From positions 248,001 through 312,000 of the forward strand of contig NZ_WEGH01000001.1 in NCBI RefSeq assembly GCF_009604375.1: DNA of 64,000 bases, written 5' to 3'. The DNA is from Actinomadura macrotermitis. GTDB taxonomy: Bacteria > Actinomycetota > Actinomycetes > Streptosporangiales > Streptosporangiaceae. Of this stretch, positions 30,837 through 39,657 are shown piece after piece. A program made the translations under genes and the position numbers. Positions within the stretch are counted from its first letter, which is position 1, and each line of letters starts with the position of its first letter. The notes beneath the pieces are model-generated. The model was not told where the DNA came from. It worked only from the letters and a program-made list of their open reading frames with translations, and did not search any database.

Positions 30837-31735
30837 GTATCGAGACCCATCCGACCCTTGACGATCCCTACCCGACCCGCAAGTCCGGCGAGGCGGCGCT
30901 GCTGTACCGCCAGGACCCGGTCGTATACGGCGCGCCGGGGGACGGGCCGATCGACGGGGCCACGCTGGAGTCCTACGAGCGCGACGGTTTCCTCAGCGTC
31001 GACCGGCTGCTGGACCCGGGCGAGGTGGAGACCTACCGCGCCGAGCTGCGCCGGCTGGCCGCCGACCCGGCGGTGCTGGCCGACGAGCGCACCGTCACCG
31101 AGCGCGGCTCGGACGAGGTCCGCTCCATCTTCGAGGTGCACCGCCTCAGCGAGGTGTTCGCCGAGCTGGTGCGCGACCCGCGGGTCGTCGGCCGGGCGCG
31201 GCAGATCCTCAGCTCGGACGTGTACGTGCACCAGAGCCGCGTGAACTACAAGCCGGGGTTCACCGGCAAGGACTTCTACTGGCACTCCGACTACGAGACC
31301 TGGCACGCCGAGGACGGCATGCCGCGGATGCGCGCGGTCAGCATCTCGATCGCGCTCACCGAGAACTTCGTGCACAACGGCGCGCTGATGATCATGCCGG
31401 GGTCGCACAAGACCTTCGTGAGCTGTGTCGGCGAGACGCCCGCCGAGCACTACAAGGAGTCGCTGAAGGGGCAGGAGGTCGGCACCCCCGACCCGGCGAG
31501 CCTGTCGATCCTGGCCGAGAAGCACGGCATCGAGGTGTTCACCGGCCTGGCGGGCTCGGCGACGATGTTCGACTGCAACTGCATGCACGGCTCGAACGGC
31601 AACATCACCCCGTTCCCGCGCTCGAACGTGTTCATCGTGTTCAACAGCGTCGAGAACACCTGCGTGGAGCCGTACTCCGCGCCCGCGCCGCGCCCCTCGT
31701 TCATCGGCGCCCGCGACTTCACCCCGGTCGTCTGA
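30833..31735 (+). CDS. ectD: Ectoine 5-hydroxylase
   Basis: The 300-residue Fe(II)/2-oxoglutarate dioxygenase has the EctD iron triad His151, Asp153 and His252 in [17 protein letters not shown] and CMHGSNGN. It hydroxylates ectoine to 5-hydroxyectoine, often the better heat and desiccation protectant. GTG overlaps the ectC stop (GTGA). A very strong terminator follows. Confidence 0.95.
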   Translation: MSIETHPTLDDPYPTRKSGEAALLYRQDPVVYGAPGDGPIDGATLESYERDGFLSVDRLLDPGEVETYRAELRRLAADPAVLADERTVTERGSDEVRSIFEVHRLSEVFAELVRDPRVVGRARQILSSDVYVHQSRVNYKPGFTGKDFYWHSDYETWHAEDGMPRMRAVSISIALTENFVHNGALMIMPGSHKTFVSCVGETPAEHYKESLKGQEVGTPDPASLSILAEKHGIEVFTGLAGSATMFDCNCMHGSNGNITPFPRSNVFIVFNSVENTCVEPYSAPAPRPSFIGARDFTPVV

Positions 31736-31758
31736 GCGGCACCCCCCGCATCCCCCTT

Positions 31759-31800
31759 CCCCGCGTCCGCCAGGGTCTTCCGGCCCTGGCGGACGCGGGG
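31759..31800 (+). terminator. Terminator between ectD and ehuB
   Basis: Perfect 17-bp arms (31759-31775 and 31784-31800) with an 8-nt loop. It should uncouple ectoine synthesis from uptake or set a lower transcript level for ehu. Confidence 0.85.
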
Positions 31801-31827
31801 GTCTCCCCTCACCCCAGGAGTTCAACG

Positions 31828-32718
31828 ATGACTTCCTCACGGCGTGACTTCCTGCGCACCGCGTCGCTGCTCGGCATGGCCGTCCCGCTCGGCGCGGCGG
31901 CGTGCTCCACCACCGACCCGGCCAAGGAGCGGGCGGGCGGCGGCACGCTCGCCAAGGCCAGAAAGCAGGGCCACATCACCATCGGCTTCGCCAACGAGTC
32001 GCCCTACGGGTTCACCGACAGGTCGGGCAAGCTGACCGGCGAGGCGCCCGAGCTGGCCAAGGTGATCTTCAAGGAGCTGGGGATCGCCGAGGTGCGGGGC
32101 GTCCAGGTCGACTTCGGCGGGCTGATCGCCGGCGTGCAGGCGCGGCGGTTCGACGTCGTGGCGGCCGGCATGTTCATCAACCCCGAGCGCTGCGGCCAGA
32201 TCGCGTTCGCCGACCCCGACTACATCGCCAAGACCGCGTTCCTGGTGCCGAAGGGCAACCCGCGCAGGATCAGGACGTTCGAGGACGCGGCCAGGGCGAA
32301 GGCGAGGATCGGCGTGCTGACCGGCGCCGTCGAGGGCGGCTACGCCGAGAGGCTGGGCGTCGCCAAGGGCGACATCAAGGCGTTCGCGTCGCAGCCCGAC
32401 GCCTACGACGGTCTGAAGGCCGGCCGGGTCGACGCGGTCGCGCTCACCCGCATCTCGCTGGTGGACCTGATGTCCAAGCACCAGGGCGACGCGTTCGAGG
32501 TGACCGACGCGTTCGTCCCGGTCATCGACGGCAAGGAGCGGTTCGGCGCGGGCGGCTTCGCGTTCCGCAAGGCCGACACCGAGCTGCTGCAGGCGTTCAA
32601 CGGCAAGCTCGCCGAGCTGAAGAGGTCGAACCGGCTGCTGCCGATCATCAAGCCGTTCGGCTTCAGCGAGGCGGAACTGCCCGGCGACCACACGGCCGCC
32701 GAGTTCTGTAAGGGCTGA
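31828..32718 (+). CDS. ehuB: Ectoine/hydroxyectoine ABC transporter substrate-binding lipoprotein
   Basis: The 296-residue precursor has a twin-arginine signal (SSRRDFLRTASLLG) followed by a lipobox-like AAAC, so it is probably exported folded and lipidated. The mature part is a type II binding protein of the amino-acid/EhuB class (GFANESPYGFTDRSGKLTGEAPELAK). The family binds ectoine and hydroxyectoine; this is strengthened by the adjacent ectABCD. AGGAG lies upstream of the ATG. Confidence 0.9.
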   Translation: MTSSRRDFLRTASLLGMAVPLGAAACSTTDPAKERAGGGTLAKARKQGHITIGFANESPYGFTDRSGKLTGEAPELAKVIFKELGIAEVRGVQVDFGGLIAGVQARRFDVVAAGMFINPERCGQIAFADPDYIAKTAFLVPKGNPRRIRTFEDAARAKARIGVLTGAVEGGYAERLGVAKGDIKAFASQPDAYDGLKAGRVDAVALTRISLVDLMSKHQGDAFEVTDAFVPVIDGKERFGAGGFAFRKADTELLQAFNGKLAELKRSNRLLPIIKPFGFSEAELPGDHTAAEFCKG

Positions 32719-32724
32719 TGCCCT

Positions 32725-33396
32725 GTGTGGGACGTCATCGAGGCCCCGATCCTGTGGCAGGGCGCCTGGGTCACCGTGCAGCTCACGCTGTACTCCGCCG
32801 CGCTCGCGTTCGCCCTCGCGTTCCCCTTCGGGCTGGCCGGCATCTCGCGGCACGCCTGGGTGCGCGCCATCGGCCGGTTCTACGTGGAGGTCTTCCGCGG
32901 CCTGCCGGCACTGGTGCTGATGTTCTGGTTCTTCTACTCGCTGCCGCTGGCCGGCCTGCGGCTGGAGACCCTGTTCGCCGGGGTCGCCGCCCTCGGCCTC
33001 AACTACGGGGCCTACGGCGCCGAGGTGGTGCGCGGGGCGCTGAAGGCGGTGCCGAAGACGCAGTTCGAGGCGGCGGTCGCGCTCAACCTGCGCCCCGCCC
33101 AGCGGGTGCGGCGGGTGCTGCTGCCGCAGGCGGTGCCGCTGATGCTGCCGACGTTCGGCAATCAGCTGGTCGAGCTGATGAAGGCCACCGCGATCGTGTC
33201 GCTGATCTCCATCAGCGACCTGATGTTCCGGGCGCAGCAGCTGCGCTCGTCGACCGGTGAGGGCGCGGCGGTCTTCCTGGTGATCCTGGTCATGTACTTC
33301 GTCATCGCCCAGGCGATGCTGCTGCTGGTGCGCTACCTGGAACGCAGGTCCGAGCGGACGCTCGGCCGGGTGCGCGCCGAGGGGGCCGCCCGATGA
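32725..33396 (+). CDS. ehuC: Ectoine/hydroxyectoine ABC transporter permease EhuC
   Basis: A 223-residue polar-amino-acid-type permease with about five helices and the EAA-like loop (GALKAVPKTQFEAAVALNLRPAQRVRRVLLPQA). It pairs with EhuD to form the channel. GTG start 6 bp after ehuB; its stop overlaps the ehuD ATG by 4 bp. Confidence 0.88.
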   Translation: MWDVIEAPILWQGAWVTVQLTLYSAALAFALAFPFGLAGISRHAWVRAIGRFYVEVFRGLPALVLMFWFFYSLPLAGLRLETLFAGVAALGLNYGAYGAEVVRGALKAVPKTQFEAAVALNLRPAQRVRRVLLPQAVPLMLPTFGNQLVELMKATAIVSLISISDLMFRAQQLRSSTGEGAAVFLVILVMYFVIAQAMLLLVRYLERRSERTLGRVRAEGAAR

Positions 33397-34046
33397 TCTG
33401 GGACTGGGACTACACCCGCGAGCTGCTGCCGAGCCTGCTGCACGGCCTGCGCTACACCGTCCAGGCGACGCTGCTCGGCTACGTCCTGGCGGTGCTGGCC
33501 GGGCTGCTGTGGGCGGTGCTGCGCCGGTCGGGCAACGTGGTCGTCGACCAGGCGGTCCGCTGGGTCGTGGAGTTCGTGCGCAGCACTCCCCTGCTGGTGC
33601 AGCTGGCGTTCCTGTACTACGCGCTGCCCGCCACGGGCGTGCGGTTCAGCGCGCTGGTGACGGGCGTCATCGGGCTCGGCCTGCACTACTCGGCCTACAC
33701 CGCCGAGGTGTACCGGGCGGGCATCGCCGACGTGCCGCGCGGCCAGTGGGAGGCCGCGACCGCGCTGAACCTGCCCCGGCGGCGGGTGTGGCTGGCGGTG
33801 GTGCTGCCGCAGGCGGTCCGGCGCGTCATCCCGCCGCTCGGCAACTACCTCATCGCCATGTTCAAGGACTCGCCGCTGCTGCTCGTCATCACCGTGCCGG
33901 AGATGATGCACGAGGCGCAGGCGGCCGGCAGCCCGACCGGGCGCTTCCTTGAGCCGTTCACCGTGGCGGCCGTGCTGTTCGTCTTCGTCAGCGTGGTGTC
34001 GTCCGTCCTGATCCGACGTCTGGAGAGGCGCTATGGAACCGTCTGA
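33393..34046 (+). CDS. ehuD: Ectoine/hydroxyectoine ABC transporter permease EhuD
   Basis: The 217-residue permease starts MIWDWDYTRELLPSLLHGLRYTVQAT, typical of EhuD, and has the EAA loop (GIADVPRGQWEAATALNLPRRRVWLAVVLPQA). Overlaps ehuC (ATGA) and runs 14 bp into ehuA. Confidence 0.88.
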   Translation: MIWDWDYTRELLPSLLHGLRYTVQATLLGYVLAVLAGLLWAVLRRSGNVVVDQAVRWVVEFVRSTPLLVQLAFLYYALPATGVRFSALVTGVIGLGLHYSAYTAEVYRAGIADVPRGQWEAATALNLPRRRVWLAVVLPQAVRRVIPPLGNYLIAMFKDSPLLLVITVPEMMHEAQAAGSPTGRFLEPFTVAAVLFVFVSVVSSVLIRRLERRYGTV

Positions 34047-34845
34047 CGCGTCCGCGGGCGTGCTGCCGAAGGGCGGCACGCCGGGCATCCGGTTCGACAA
34101 GGTGGTCAAAAGCTACGGCGGCAACGCCGTGCTGCGCGGCCTGGACTTCACCATCGCCCCGGGTGAGCGGGTCACGCTCATCGGGCCGAGCGGCTGCGGC
34201 AAGACCACGATCCTGCGGCTGCTGATGACGCTGGAGAAGGCCGACGGCGGCGACATCTGGATCGGCGACCGGGCCCTCACCCACATGGACAAGGGCGGGA
34301 AGAAGGCGCCGCCGAGCGAGAAGCACCTGCACGAGATGCGCAAGCAGGTCGGCATGGTGTTCCAGCAGTTCAACCTGTTCCCCAACATGAGCGTGCTGCG
34401 CAACCTCACCGAGGCGCCGGTGCACGTGCTCGGGGACTCCAAGGACGAGGCCGCCGAGCGCGCCCGCGAACTGCTGGAGATGGTCGGCCTCGCCGGCAAG
34501 GCGGACGCGCACCCGTCCCAGCTGTCGGGCGGGCAGCAGCAGCGGGTCGCGATCGCGCGGGCCCTCGCCATGCGCCCGAAGGTGCTGCTGCTGGACGAGG
34601 TCACCTCGGCGCTGGACCCCGAACTGGTCGTCGGCGTGCAGGACCTGCTGCGCGACATCGCCCGCCAGAGCGACCTCACTCTGCTCTGCGTGACCCACGA
34701 GATGAACTTCGCCAAGGACATCTCCGACCGGGTCCTGATGTTCGCCGAGGGTCGGATCGTGGAGGAGGGACCGCCCGAGCAGATCTTCAGCGCGCCCGCC
34801 GAGCAGCGGACCCGCGACTTCCTGCAGGCGGTCCTGGCCACCTGA
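34033..34845 (+). CDS. ehuA: Ectoine/hydroxyectoine ABC transporter ATP-binding protein
   Basis: The 270-residue ABC ATPase has Walker A GPSGCGKTT, Q-loop VGMVFQQFNLFPNMSVLRN, signature LSGGQQQR and Walker B VLLLDEVTSALDPELV. It energises EhuCD. A GGAGAGG site precedes the ATG inside ehuD. Last gene of the ehu operon. Confidence 0.9.
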   Translation: MEPSDASAGVLPKGGTPGIRFDKVVKSYGGNAVLRGLDFTIAPGERVTLIGPSGCGKTTILRLLMTLEKADGGDIWIGDRALTHMDKGGKKAPPSEKHLHEMRKQVGMVFQQFNLFPNMSVLRNLTEAPVHVLGDSKDEAAERARELLEMVGLAGKADAHPSQLSGGQQQRVAIARALAMRPKVLLLDEVTSALDPELVVGVQDLLRDIARQSDLTLLCVTHEMNFAKDISDRVLMFAEGRIVEEGPPEQIFSAPAEQRTRDFLQAVLAT

Positions 34846-34862
34846 GCCGGACCGCCCCCGAC

Positions 34863-34883
34863 GACCAGAACGACATTCGGTAC
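34863..34883. promoter_or_regulatory. Imperfect copy of the NMO palindrome upstream of the thiolase gene
   Basis: The right half CATTCGGTAC matches 9 of 10 positions of the perfect palindrome at 37465-37485; the left half matches 6 of 10. A TACTGT -10-like box overlaps its end (34881-34886). Shared control by one regulator is inferred. Confidence 0.4.
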
Positions 34884-34926
34884 TGTGGCGGCGACCACGA
34901 CGTGAAGGAGGCACCGGTGGTGCTGC

Positions 34927-36093
34927 ATGGGTGAGGGCGCGGCCATCGCGGGGCTCGGGATGACCGAGCTCGGCAAGGTGTACGGGCGCAGCCCGCGGCG
35001 GCTCGCGGCCGACGCGGTACGGCTCGCCGCCGCCGACGCCGGGCTGACACTGGACGATCTGGACGGCCTGCTGGTCAGCCACGGCCTCGGCGGCTCCCCC
35101 GGGATCGAGCTGGCCGACACGCTCGGCCTGCGCGACCTGCGGCTGCTGTCGCAGATGAACGCCTTCGGCGCGACCGCCGGGGCGATGGTGTCCTACGCCG
35201 CGATGTCGGTGGCGTCGGGCGCCGCGACCACGGTGGCGTGCGTGTTCTCCGACGCGCCGCTGCAGCCGAAGCAGTCGGCGGGCTCGGCCTACCACCGCGA
35301 CGCGCCCGAGTGGTACGGGTTCGGCGGCATGACGGCCGCGCTCGGGTTCCGCAGCGTCAACGCCTTCTACGCGCTCGCCGCGCAGCGGCACATGGCGCGC
35401 TACGGCACCACCAGCGAGCAGCTCGGCGCGATCGCGGTCGGCACGCGGGAGTGGGCGTCGCGCAACCCGCTCGCCCAGATGCGCGAGCCGATCACCCTCG
35501 CCGACCACCAGGCGTCGCGCTGGGTCGCCGAGCCGCTGCACCTGCTGGACTGCTGCCTGGTGTCCAACGGCGCGATCGCGGTGATCGTGACCTCCGCCGG
35601 ACGCGCCCGCGACCTGGCGCAGCCGGCGGTGCACGTGTGGGGCTGGGGGCAGGGCCATCCGGGGCACCGCAAGGAGCGCGGCAGCGAGTTCGGCCTGGTC
35701 ACCGGCGCCGCCGCGTCCGGGCCGGTCGCGATGAAGATGGCCGGGGTGACGCCCGCCGACGTCGACGTCTGCCAGCTCTACGACTGCTACACCTACACGG
35801 TGCTGGTGTCGCTGGAGGACTACGGGTTCTGCGCCAAGGGCGAGGGCGGCGCGTTCGCGGCGTCCGGCGCGCTCGGCCCCGGCGGGTCGCTGCCGACCAA
35901 CACCGGCGGCGGGCAGCTGTCGGGCTACTACATGTGGGGCATGACGCCGCTGTCGGAGGCGGTGATCCAGGCGCGCGGCCAGGGCGGCGAGCGCCAGGCG
36001 GCCCGCAACGACGTGATCCTGGTCAGCGGCAACGGCGGCATCCTGGACCACCACTCCACGCTGATCGTCAGCCCGCACCCGAAGGAGGCCTGA
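34927..36093 (+). CDS. Thiolase-like (SCP2/lipid-transfer type) protein
   Basis: The 388-residue protein has the thiolase fold in the SCP-x/acetyl-CoA acetyltransferase-like branch (AAIAGLGMTELGKVYGRSPRRLAADAVRLAAADAGL; CQLYDCYTYTVLVSLEDYGFC; NTGGGQLSGYYMWGM; SGNGG). The usual N-terminal nucleophile Cys region reads QMNAFGATAGAMV without Cys, so classical thiolysis is doubtful; such proteins often act with DUF35 partners as aldolases in steroid or acyl-CoA side-chain removal (family knowledge). Directly upstream of a DUF35 gene. No start other than ATG 34927 is in frame nearby; GGAGG is 15 nt away. Confidence 0.82.
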   Translation: MGEGAAIAGLGMTELGKVYGRSPRRLAADAVRLAAADAGLTLDDLDGLLVSHGLGGSPGIELADTLGLRDLRLLSQMNAFGATAGAMVSYAAMSVASGAATTVACVFSDAPLQPKQSAGSAYHRDAPEWYGFGGMTAALGFRSVNAFYALAAQRHMARYGTTSEQLGAIAVGTREWASRNPLAQMREPITLADHQASRWVAEPLHLLDCCLVSNGAIAVIVTSAGRARDLAQPAVHVWGWGQGHPGHRKERGSEFGLVTGAAASGPVAMKMAGVTPADVDVCQLYDCYTYTVLVSLEDYGFCAKGEGGAFAASGALGPGGSLPTNTGGGQLSGYYMWGMTPLSEAVIQARGQGGERQAARNDVILVSGNGGILDHHSTLIVSPHPKEA

Positions 36094-36095
36094 GC

Positions 36096-36485
36096 ATGGA
36101 CATCGGCATCCTGCGCCGCGACGGCCGCACCGACCCGTTCTTCGACGGCACCGCCGCGGACCGGCTGGTGATCAAGCGCTGCGACGCCTGCGACCGGTGG
36201 TTCGCGCCCGACGCGGTGTCGTGCCCGGACTGCGGTGAGGAGGAGCTGGCGTGGGCCGAGGCGTCCGGCGCGGCGACCCTGGTCACCTGGACGGTGCTGC
36301 ACGGGCGGCCCGCCGCGGACGGCACCGCCCCGCCGCCGGCGCACCTGGCGCTGGTGGAGCTCGCCGAGGGGCCGTGGCTGCACGCTCGGCTGGACGGCGT
36401 CGCCGCGCCGCGCGAGGGCCTGCCGCTCACCGCGGCCTACGAGCACCCGGCCGAGGGAGAGGCGTACCTGCTGTTCAGGCCGTGA
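36096..36485 (+). CDS. DUF35 zinc-ribbon/OB-fold protein
   Basis: The 129-residue protein has an N-terminal rubredoxin-like zinc ribbon (CDACDRWFAPDAVSCPDCG) followed by an OB-fold (VTWTVLHG...LVELAEGPWLHARL). DUF35 proteins form complexes with thiolase-like partners and bind acyl-CoA substrates. It starts 2 bp after the thiolase stop with GGAGG upstream, so it is the partner subunit. Confidence 0.88.
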   Translation: MDIGILRRDGRTDPFFDGTAADRLVIKRCDACDRWFAPDAVSCPDCGEEELAWAEASGAATLVTWTVLHGRPAADGTAPPPAHLALVELAEGPWLHARLDGVAAPREGLPLTAAYEHPAEGEAYLLFRP

Positions 36486-36509
36486 TCACCGGTAGGTGAC
36501 ACTGGGCGG

Positions 36510-37475
36510 ATGGAACCGAACGCGCCCTACCCGCCGATCGAGCCGTACGCCTCGGGGATGCTCGCCGTGGGCGGCCGGGACGAGATCTACTGGGAGGTCT
36601 GCGGGAACCCCGCCGGCAAGCCCGCCGTGTTCGTGCACGGCGGGCCGGGCGCGGGCTCCTCGCCCGCGCACCGGCGGGTGTTCGACCCGGCCGCGTACCG
36701 GATCGTGCTGTTCGACCAGCGCAACTGCGGGCGCAGCGTCCCGCACGCCGCCGACCCCGGCACCGACCTGTCGGCCAACACCACCGCGAACCTGGTGGCC
36801 GACATGGAGCGGCTGCGCGAGCACCTCGGCATCGAGCGGTGGCTGGTGTTCGGCGGGTCGTGGGGCAGCACGCTGTCGCTGGCCTACGCGCAGACCCACC
36901 CCGAACGCGTCACCGAGCTGGTGCTGCGCGGCGTCTACATGGTGCTGCCGGCCGACGAGCCGTGGTGCTTCGCCGAGGGCGGGGTGTCGCGGTTGTTCCC
37001 CGACGCCTGGGAGGAGTTCCGCGCGCTGATCCCCGAGGACGAGCGCGGCGACTACATGGCCGCCTACGCGCGGCGGCTGGCCGACCCGAATCCGGCGGTG
37101 CACGTCCCGGCGGCCGTGGCGTGGACGCGGTGGGAGGACGCGACCGGGGCGCTGCTGCCCCGCCCCGCCGAGGAGGAGGACGTCCGCGATCTGGTGGCGG
37201 TGGCCCGGCTGGAGAACCGCTACTTCGGCAACGGCTGCTTCCTGGAGGAGGGACAGCTGCTGCGGTACGCCTCCCGGCTGCACGGCATCCCCGGCGTGAT
37301 CGTGCAGGGCCGCTACGACCTGCTCACTCCCCCGGACGGCGCCTGGGCGCTGCACAAGGCGTGGCCGGGCTCGGAGCTGCAGATCGTCGCCGACGCCGGG
37401 CACGCCTTCGACGAGCCGGGGACGCTGCAGCGCCTCCTGGCGGCGACGGACCGCTTCCGGCCCTGGACCGAATGA
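36510..37475 (+). CDS. pip: Proline iminopeptidase (copy 2)
   Basis: The 321-residue S33 peptidase has HGGPGAG, RNCGRS, GGSWGS and GHAF, as in copy 1. Its role should be the same, though substrate pockets differ (DEPWCFAEGG versus [10 protein letters not shown]). No ribosome site is visible before ATG 36510. Its last codons and stop overlap a perfect operator-like palindrome for the next gene. Probably a paralog arising by duplication, with later gene conversion in the central region. Confidence 0.9.
   Translation: MEPNAPYPPIEPYASGMLAVGGRDEIYWEVCGNPAGKPAVFVHGGPGAGSSPAHRRVFDPAAYRIVLFDQRNCGRSVPHAADPGTDLSANTTANLVADMERLREHLGIERWLVFGGSWGSTLSLAYAQTHPERVTELVLRGVYMVLPADEPWCFAEGGVSRLFPDAWEEFRALIPEDERGDYMAAYARRLADPNPAVHVPAAVAWTRWEDATGALLPRPAEEEDVRDLVAVARLENRYFGNGCFLEEGQLLRYASRLHGIPGVIVQGRYDLLTPPDGAWALHKAWPGSELQIVADAGHAFDEPGTLQRLLAATDRFRPWTE
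36788..36904 (+). repeat. 117-bp segment shared with 27424-27540
   Basis: Differs from the first copy at one base (36870). The flanking coding sequence is much more diverged, which suggests recent gene conversion rather than a recent whole-gene duplication. Confidence 0.9.
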
Positions 37476-37493
37476 CATTCGGTCCACTAGCGT
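37464..37493 (+). promoter_or_regulatory. Promoter-embedded palindromic operator of the nitronate monooxygenase gene
   Basis: GGACCGAATG-A-CATTCGGTCC (37465-37485) is a perfect 10-bp inverted repeat, extendable by one pair. A -35-like TGGACC (37464-37469) and a -10-like TAGCGT (37488-37493) are 18 bp apart, so the palindrome lies between and over the promoter elements. The ATG is 7 nt after the -10, a leaderless arrangement. A repressor of TetR size is inferred. Confidence 0.6.
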
Positions 37494-37500
37494 CGGCGGC

Positions 37501-38643
37501 ATGCGCACCGAGGTCTGTGAGATGTTCGGGATCGAGTTCCCGCTGTTCGCCTTCAGCCACTGCCGGGACGTGGTCGCGGCCGTCACCAACGCCGGCGGGC
37601 TCGGCGTCCTCGGCGCGGTCGCCTACACGCCCGAGCGGCTGGAGGAGGAGCTGCGCTGGATCGACGACCACGTCGGCGGCCGGCCTTACGGGGTGGACGT
37701 GCTGGTCCCCGCCAAGATCGACGAGTCGGCCGCGCGGGCCGGGCGCGGCGAGGGCGGCCTGGACACCATGCTCGCGGCCGTCCCGCAGGAGCACTGGGCG
37801 TTCCTGTTCGCACTGTTCGAGAAGTACGGCGTCCCGCTGCCGGACTTCGAGAAGGCCAAGAAGGCCAACTCCAAGGGCGGCACGCAGGTCACCACCGAGG
37901 GCGCGTCGGCCCTGATCGACGTGTCGCTGGCGCACCCGATCCGGCTGATCGCGAGCGCGCTCGGCACCCCGCCCCCGCTCATGGTGGACAAGGCCAAGGC
38001 GGCCGGCGTCCCGGTCGCCGCGCTCGTCGGGACGGCCGAGCACGCCCGCCGCCAGGTCGCCGCCGGCGTCGACCTGATCGTCGCGCAGGGCGGCGAGGCC
38101 GGCGGGCACACCGGCGAGATCTCCACCATGGTCCTGGTGCCCGAGGTGGTGGACGAGGTCGCGCCGCTGCCGGTCCTGGCCGCCGGGGGCATCGCCACCG
38201 GCCGCCAGATGGCGGCGGCGATGGCGCTCGGCGCGGCCGGCGTCTGGTGCGGCTCGGTGTGGCTGACCACCGAGGAGGCCGAGACGCCGCCGCCGGTGAA
38301 GGAGAAGATGCTGGCCGCCACCTCGCGCGACACCGTCCGCTCCCGCTCGCGCACCGGCAAGCCCGCCCGCCAGCTGGAGTCGGCGTGGACGCGGGAGTGG
38401 GAGGGGCCCGCCAGCCCCGGCCCGCTGGGGATGCCGCTGCAGATGATCATCGCCGAGGGGGCGATGCGGCAGATCAACAAGGTCGCCGAGACGGGCAACC
38501 CGGGCGCCCGGGAGCTGGCCAACTACTTCGTCGGGCAGTGCGTCGGGCAGATGAACGCGGTGAAGCCGGCCCGCCAGGTCGTCTACGACATGGTGCAGGA
38601 GTTCGCCGACGCCGTCGACCGGCTGAACACCATCACCGGGTAG
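37501..38643 (+). CDS. Nitronate monooxygenase (2-nitropropane dioxygenase family)
   Basis: The 380-residue TIM-barrel flavoprotein has the family FMN/catalytic segment VDLIVAQGGEAGGHTGEISTMVL and PVLAAGGIATGRQMAAAMALGAAGVWCGSVW. Members oxidise alkyl nitronates, and many actinobacterial homologues have unknown physiological substrates or act as enoyl reductase-like enzymes. No ribosome site; leaderless start inferred. Convergent with the glyoxalase-fold gene, 16 bp apart. Confidence 0.88.
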   Translation: MRTEVCEMFGIEFPLFAFSHCRDVVAAVTNAGGLGVLGAVAYTPERLEEELRWIDDHVGGRPYGVDVLVPAKIDESAARAGRGEGGLDTMLAAVPQEHWAFLFALFEKYGVPLPDFEKAKKANSKGGTQVTTEGASALIDVSLAHPIRLIASALGTPPPLMVDKAKAAGVPVAALVGTAEHARRQVAAGVDLIVAQGGEAGGHTGEISTMVLVPEVVDEVAPLPVLAAGGIATGRQMAAAMALGAAGVWCGSVWLTTEEAETPPPVKEKMLAATSRDTVRSRSRTGKPARQLESAWTREWEGPASPGPLGMPLQMIIAEGAMRQINKVAETGNPGARELANYFVGQCVGQMNAVKPARQVVYDMVQEFADAVDRLNTITG

Positions 38644-38659
38644 CCGGGCGGGGCGAAGG

Positions 38660-39529
38660 TCAGCGGGGGTCGCGGCCGGGGCCGGCCCGGCGCGACCGGA
38701 ACCGGGCCAGCGGGCCGGTCCGCGCGGACTCGCCGAGGTCGGGGCGGGCCCAGTGCGCGGGCTTGATCAGCGCCACCCGGACGCCGGTCGGGTCGGCCAG
38801 GTGGGTGAACCGCCCGGGCGGGATGTCGGTCGGCGGCACCCGGATCGTGGCCCCCAGCTCGACCGCCTTGGCGGCGTAGGCGTCGCAGTCGGTGACGGCG
38901 AAGTAGGGGATCCAGTGCGCCGGGTAGTTCGGCGACCAGCGCTCGTCCATGGCCAGGATCCCGCCCATCGACCGGCCGCCGACCCGCCAGTTGGTGTAGC
39001 TGGCGGCGTAGTAGTCGCGGCGGGCGAACGTCCAGCCGAACACCCGCGCGTAGAACTCCTCGGCCCGGCCGGGGTCGCGGCACGCCAGCTCCGCCCAGCA
39101 CATGGCGCCCGGCTCGCCGACGACGGCGGCGCCCTGGAAGGTGTAGGCCTGCCACAGCCCGAGGTCGGCGCCCTCGGGGTCGCCGACCAGCGCCATGCGC
39201 CCCAGGTGGCCGACGTCGACGGGGTCGGTCAGCACCTGCCCGCCCGCCGCCGTCACCCGCTTCAGCGCCGCCTCCATGTCGTCGACGCTGATGTAGCACG
39301 TCCACGACGGGCGCTGGCTGTCGTCGGCCAGGGCCTTCAGCCAGCCGACCTCGGGGTCGCCCGGCTCGTCCAGCGTCCACATGTCGTAGTCGCCGAGCCG
39401 GTCGTCGGCGATCGTGAACGAGCGCCAGCCCAGCAGCTCCCGGTAGAACGCCCGGGACACCCTGATGTCGGGAGTGGCCAGCTCGGCCAGGTTGGGCATG
39501 CCCGGTGCGTACTCGGTCACCTCACCCAT
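38660..39529 (-). CDS. Two-domain VOC/glyoxalase-fold protein
   Basis: The 289-residue protein contains two VOC domains (about 10-130 and 140-265), each with beta-alpha-beta-beta-beta units (PDIRVSRAFYRELLGW...; CRDPGRAEEFYARVFGW). Such proteins are dioxygenases, hydroxylases or antibiotic-binding proteins; the substrate cannot be told. The C-terminal 25 residues are Arg-rich. ATG 39529 has AAGGG 5 nt upstream. Confidence 0.85.
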   Translation of the reverse strand: MGEVTEYAPGMPNLAELATPDIRVSRAFYRELLGWRSFTIADDRLGDYDMWTLDEPGDPEVGWLKALADDSQRPSWTCYISVDDMEAALKRVTAAGGQVLTDPVDVGHLGRMALVGDPEGADLGLWQAYTFQGAAVVGEPGAMCWAELACRDPGRAEEFYARVFGWTFARRDYYAASYTNWRVGGRSMGGILAMDERWSPNYPAHWIPYFAVTDCDAYAAKAVELGATIRVPPTDIPPGRFTHLADPTGVRVALIKPAHWARPDLGESARTGPLARFRSRRAGPGRDPR

Positions 39530-39657
39530 CAGAGCCCTTTCTCCGGTATCGAAGTGATTACCCACTGTGAGCCGGTGGACACCCTTGCGCCCGGTCTGTG
39601 ACCGGGCGCCGGTCCGGCACCGCCGCGAGGGTGCCACCGACCGCTCCGACCAGCAAG

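Noticed and set aside
30581..31735. Longer EctD start inside ectC
   Set aside because: The upstream part of the frame reads in a second frame of ectC and lacks EctD similarity; GTG 30833 overlaps the ectC stop in the usual coupled manner.
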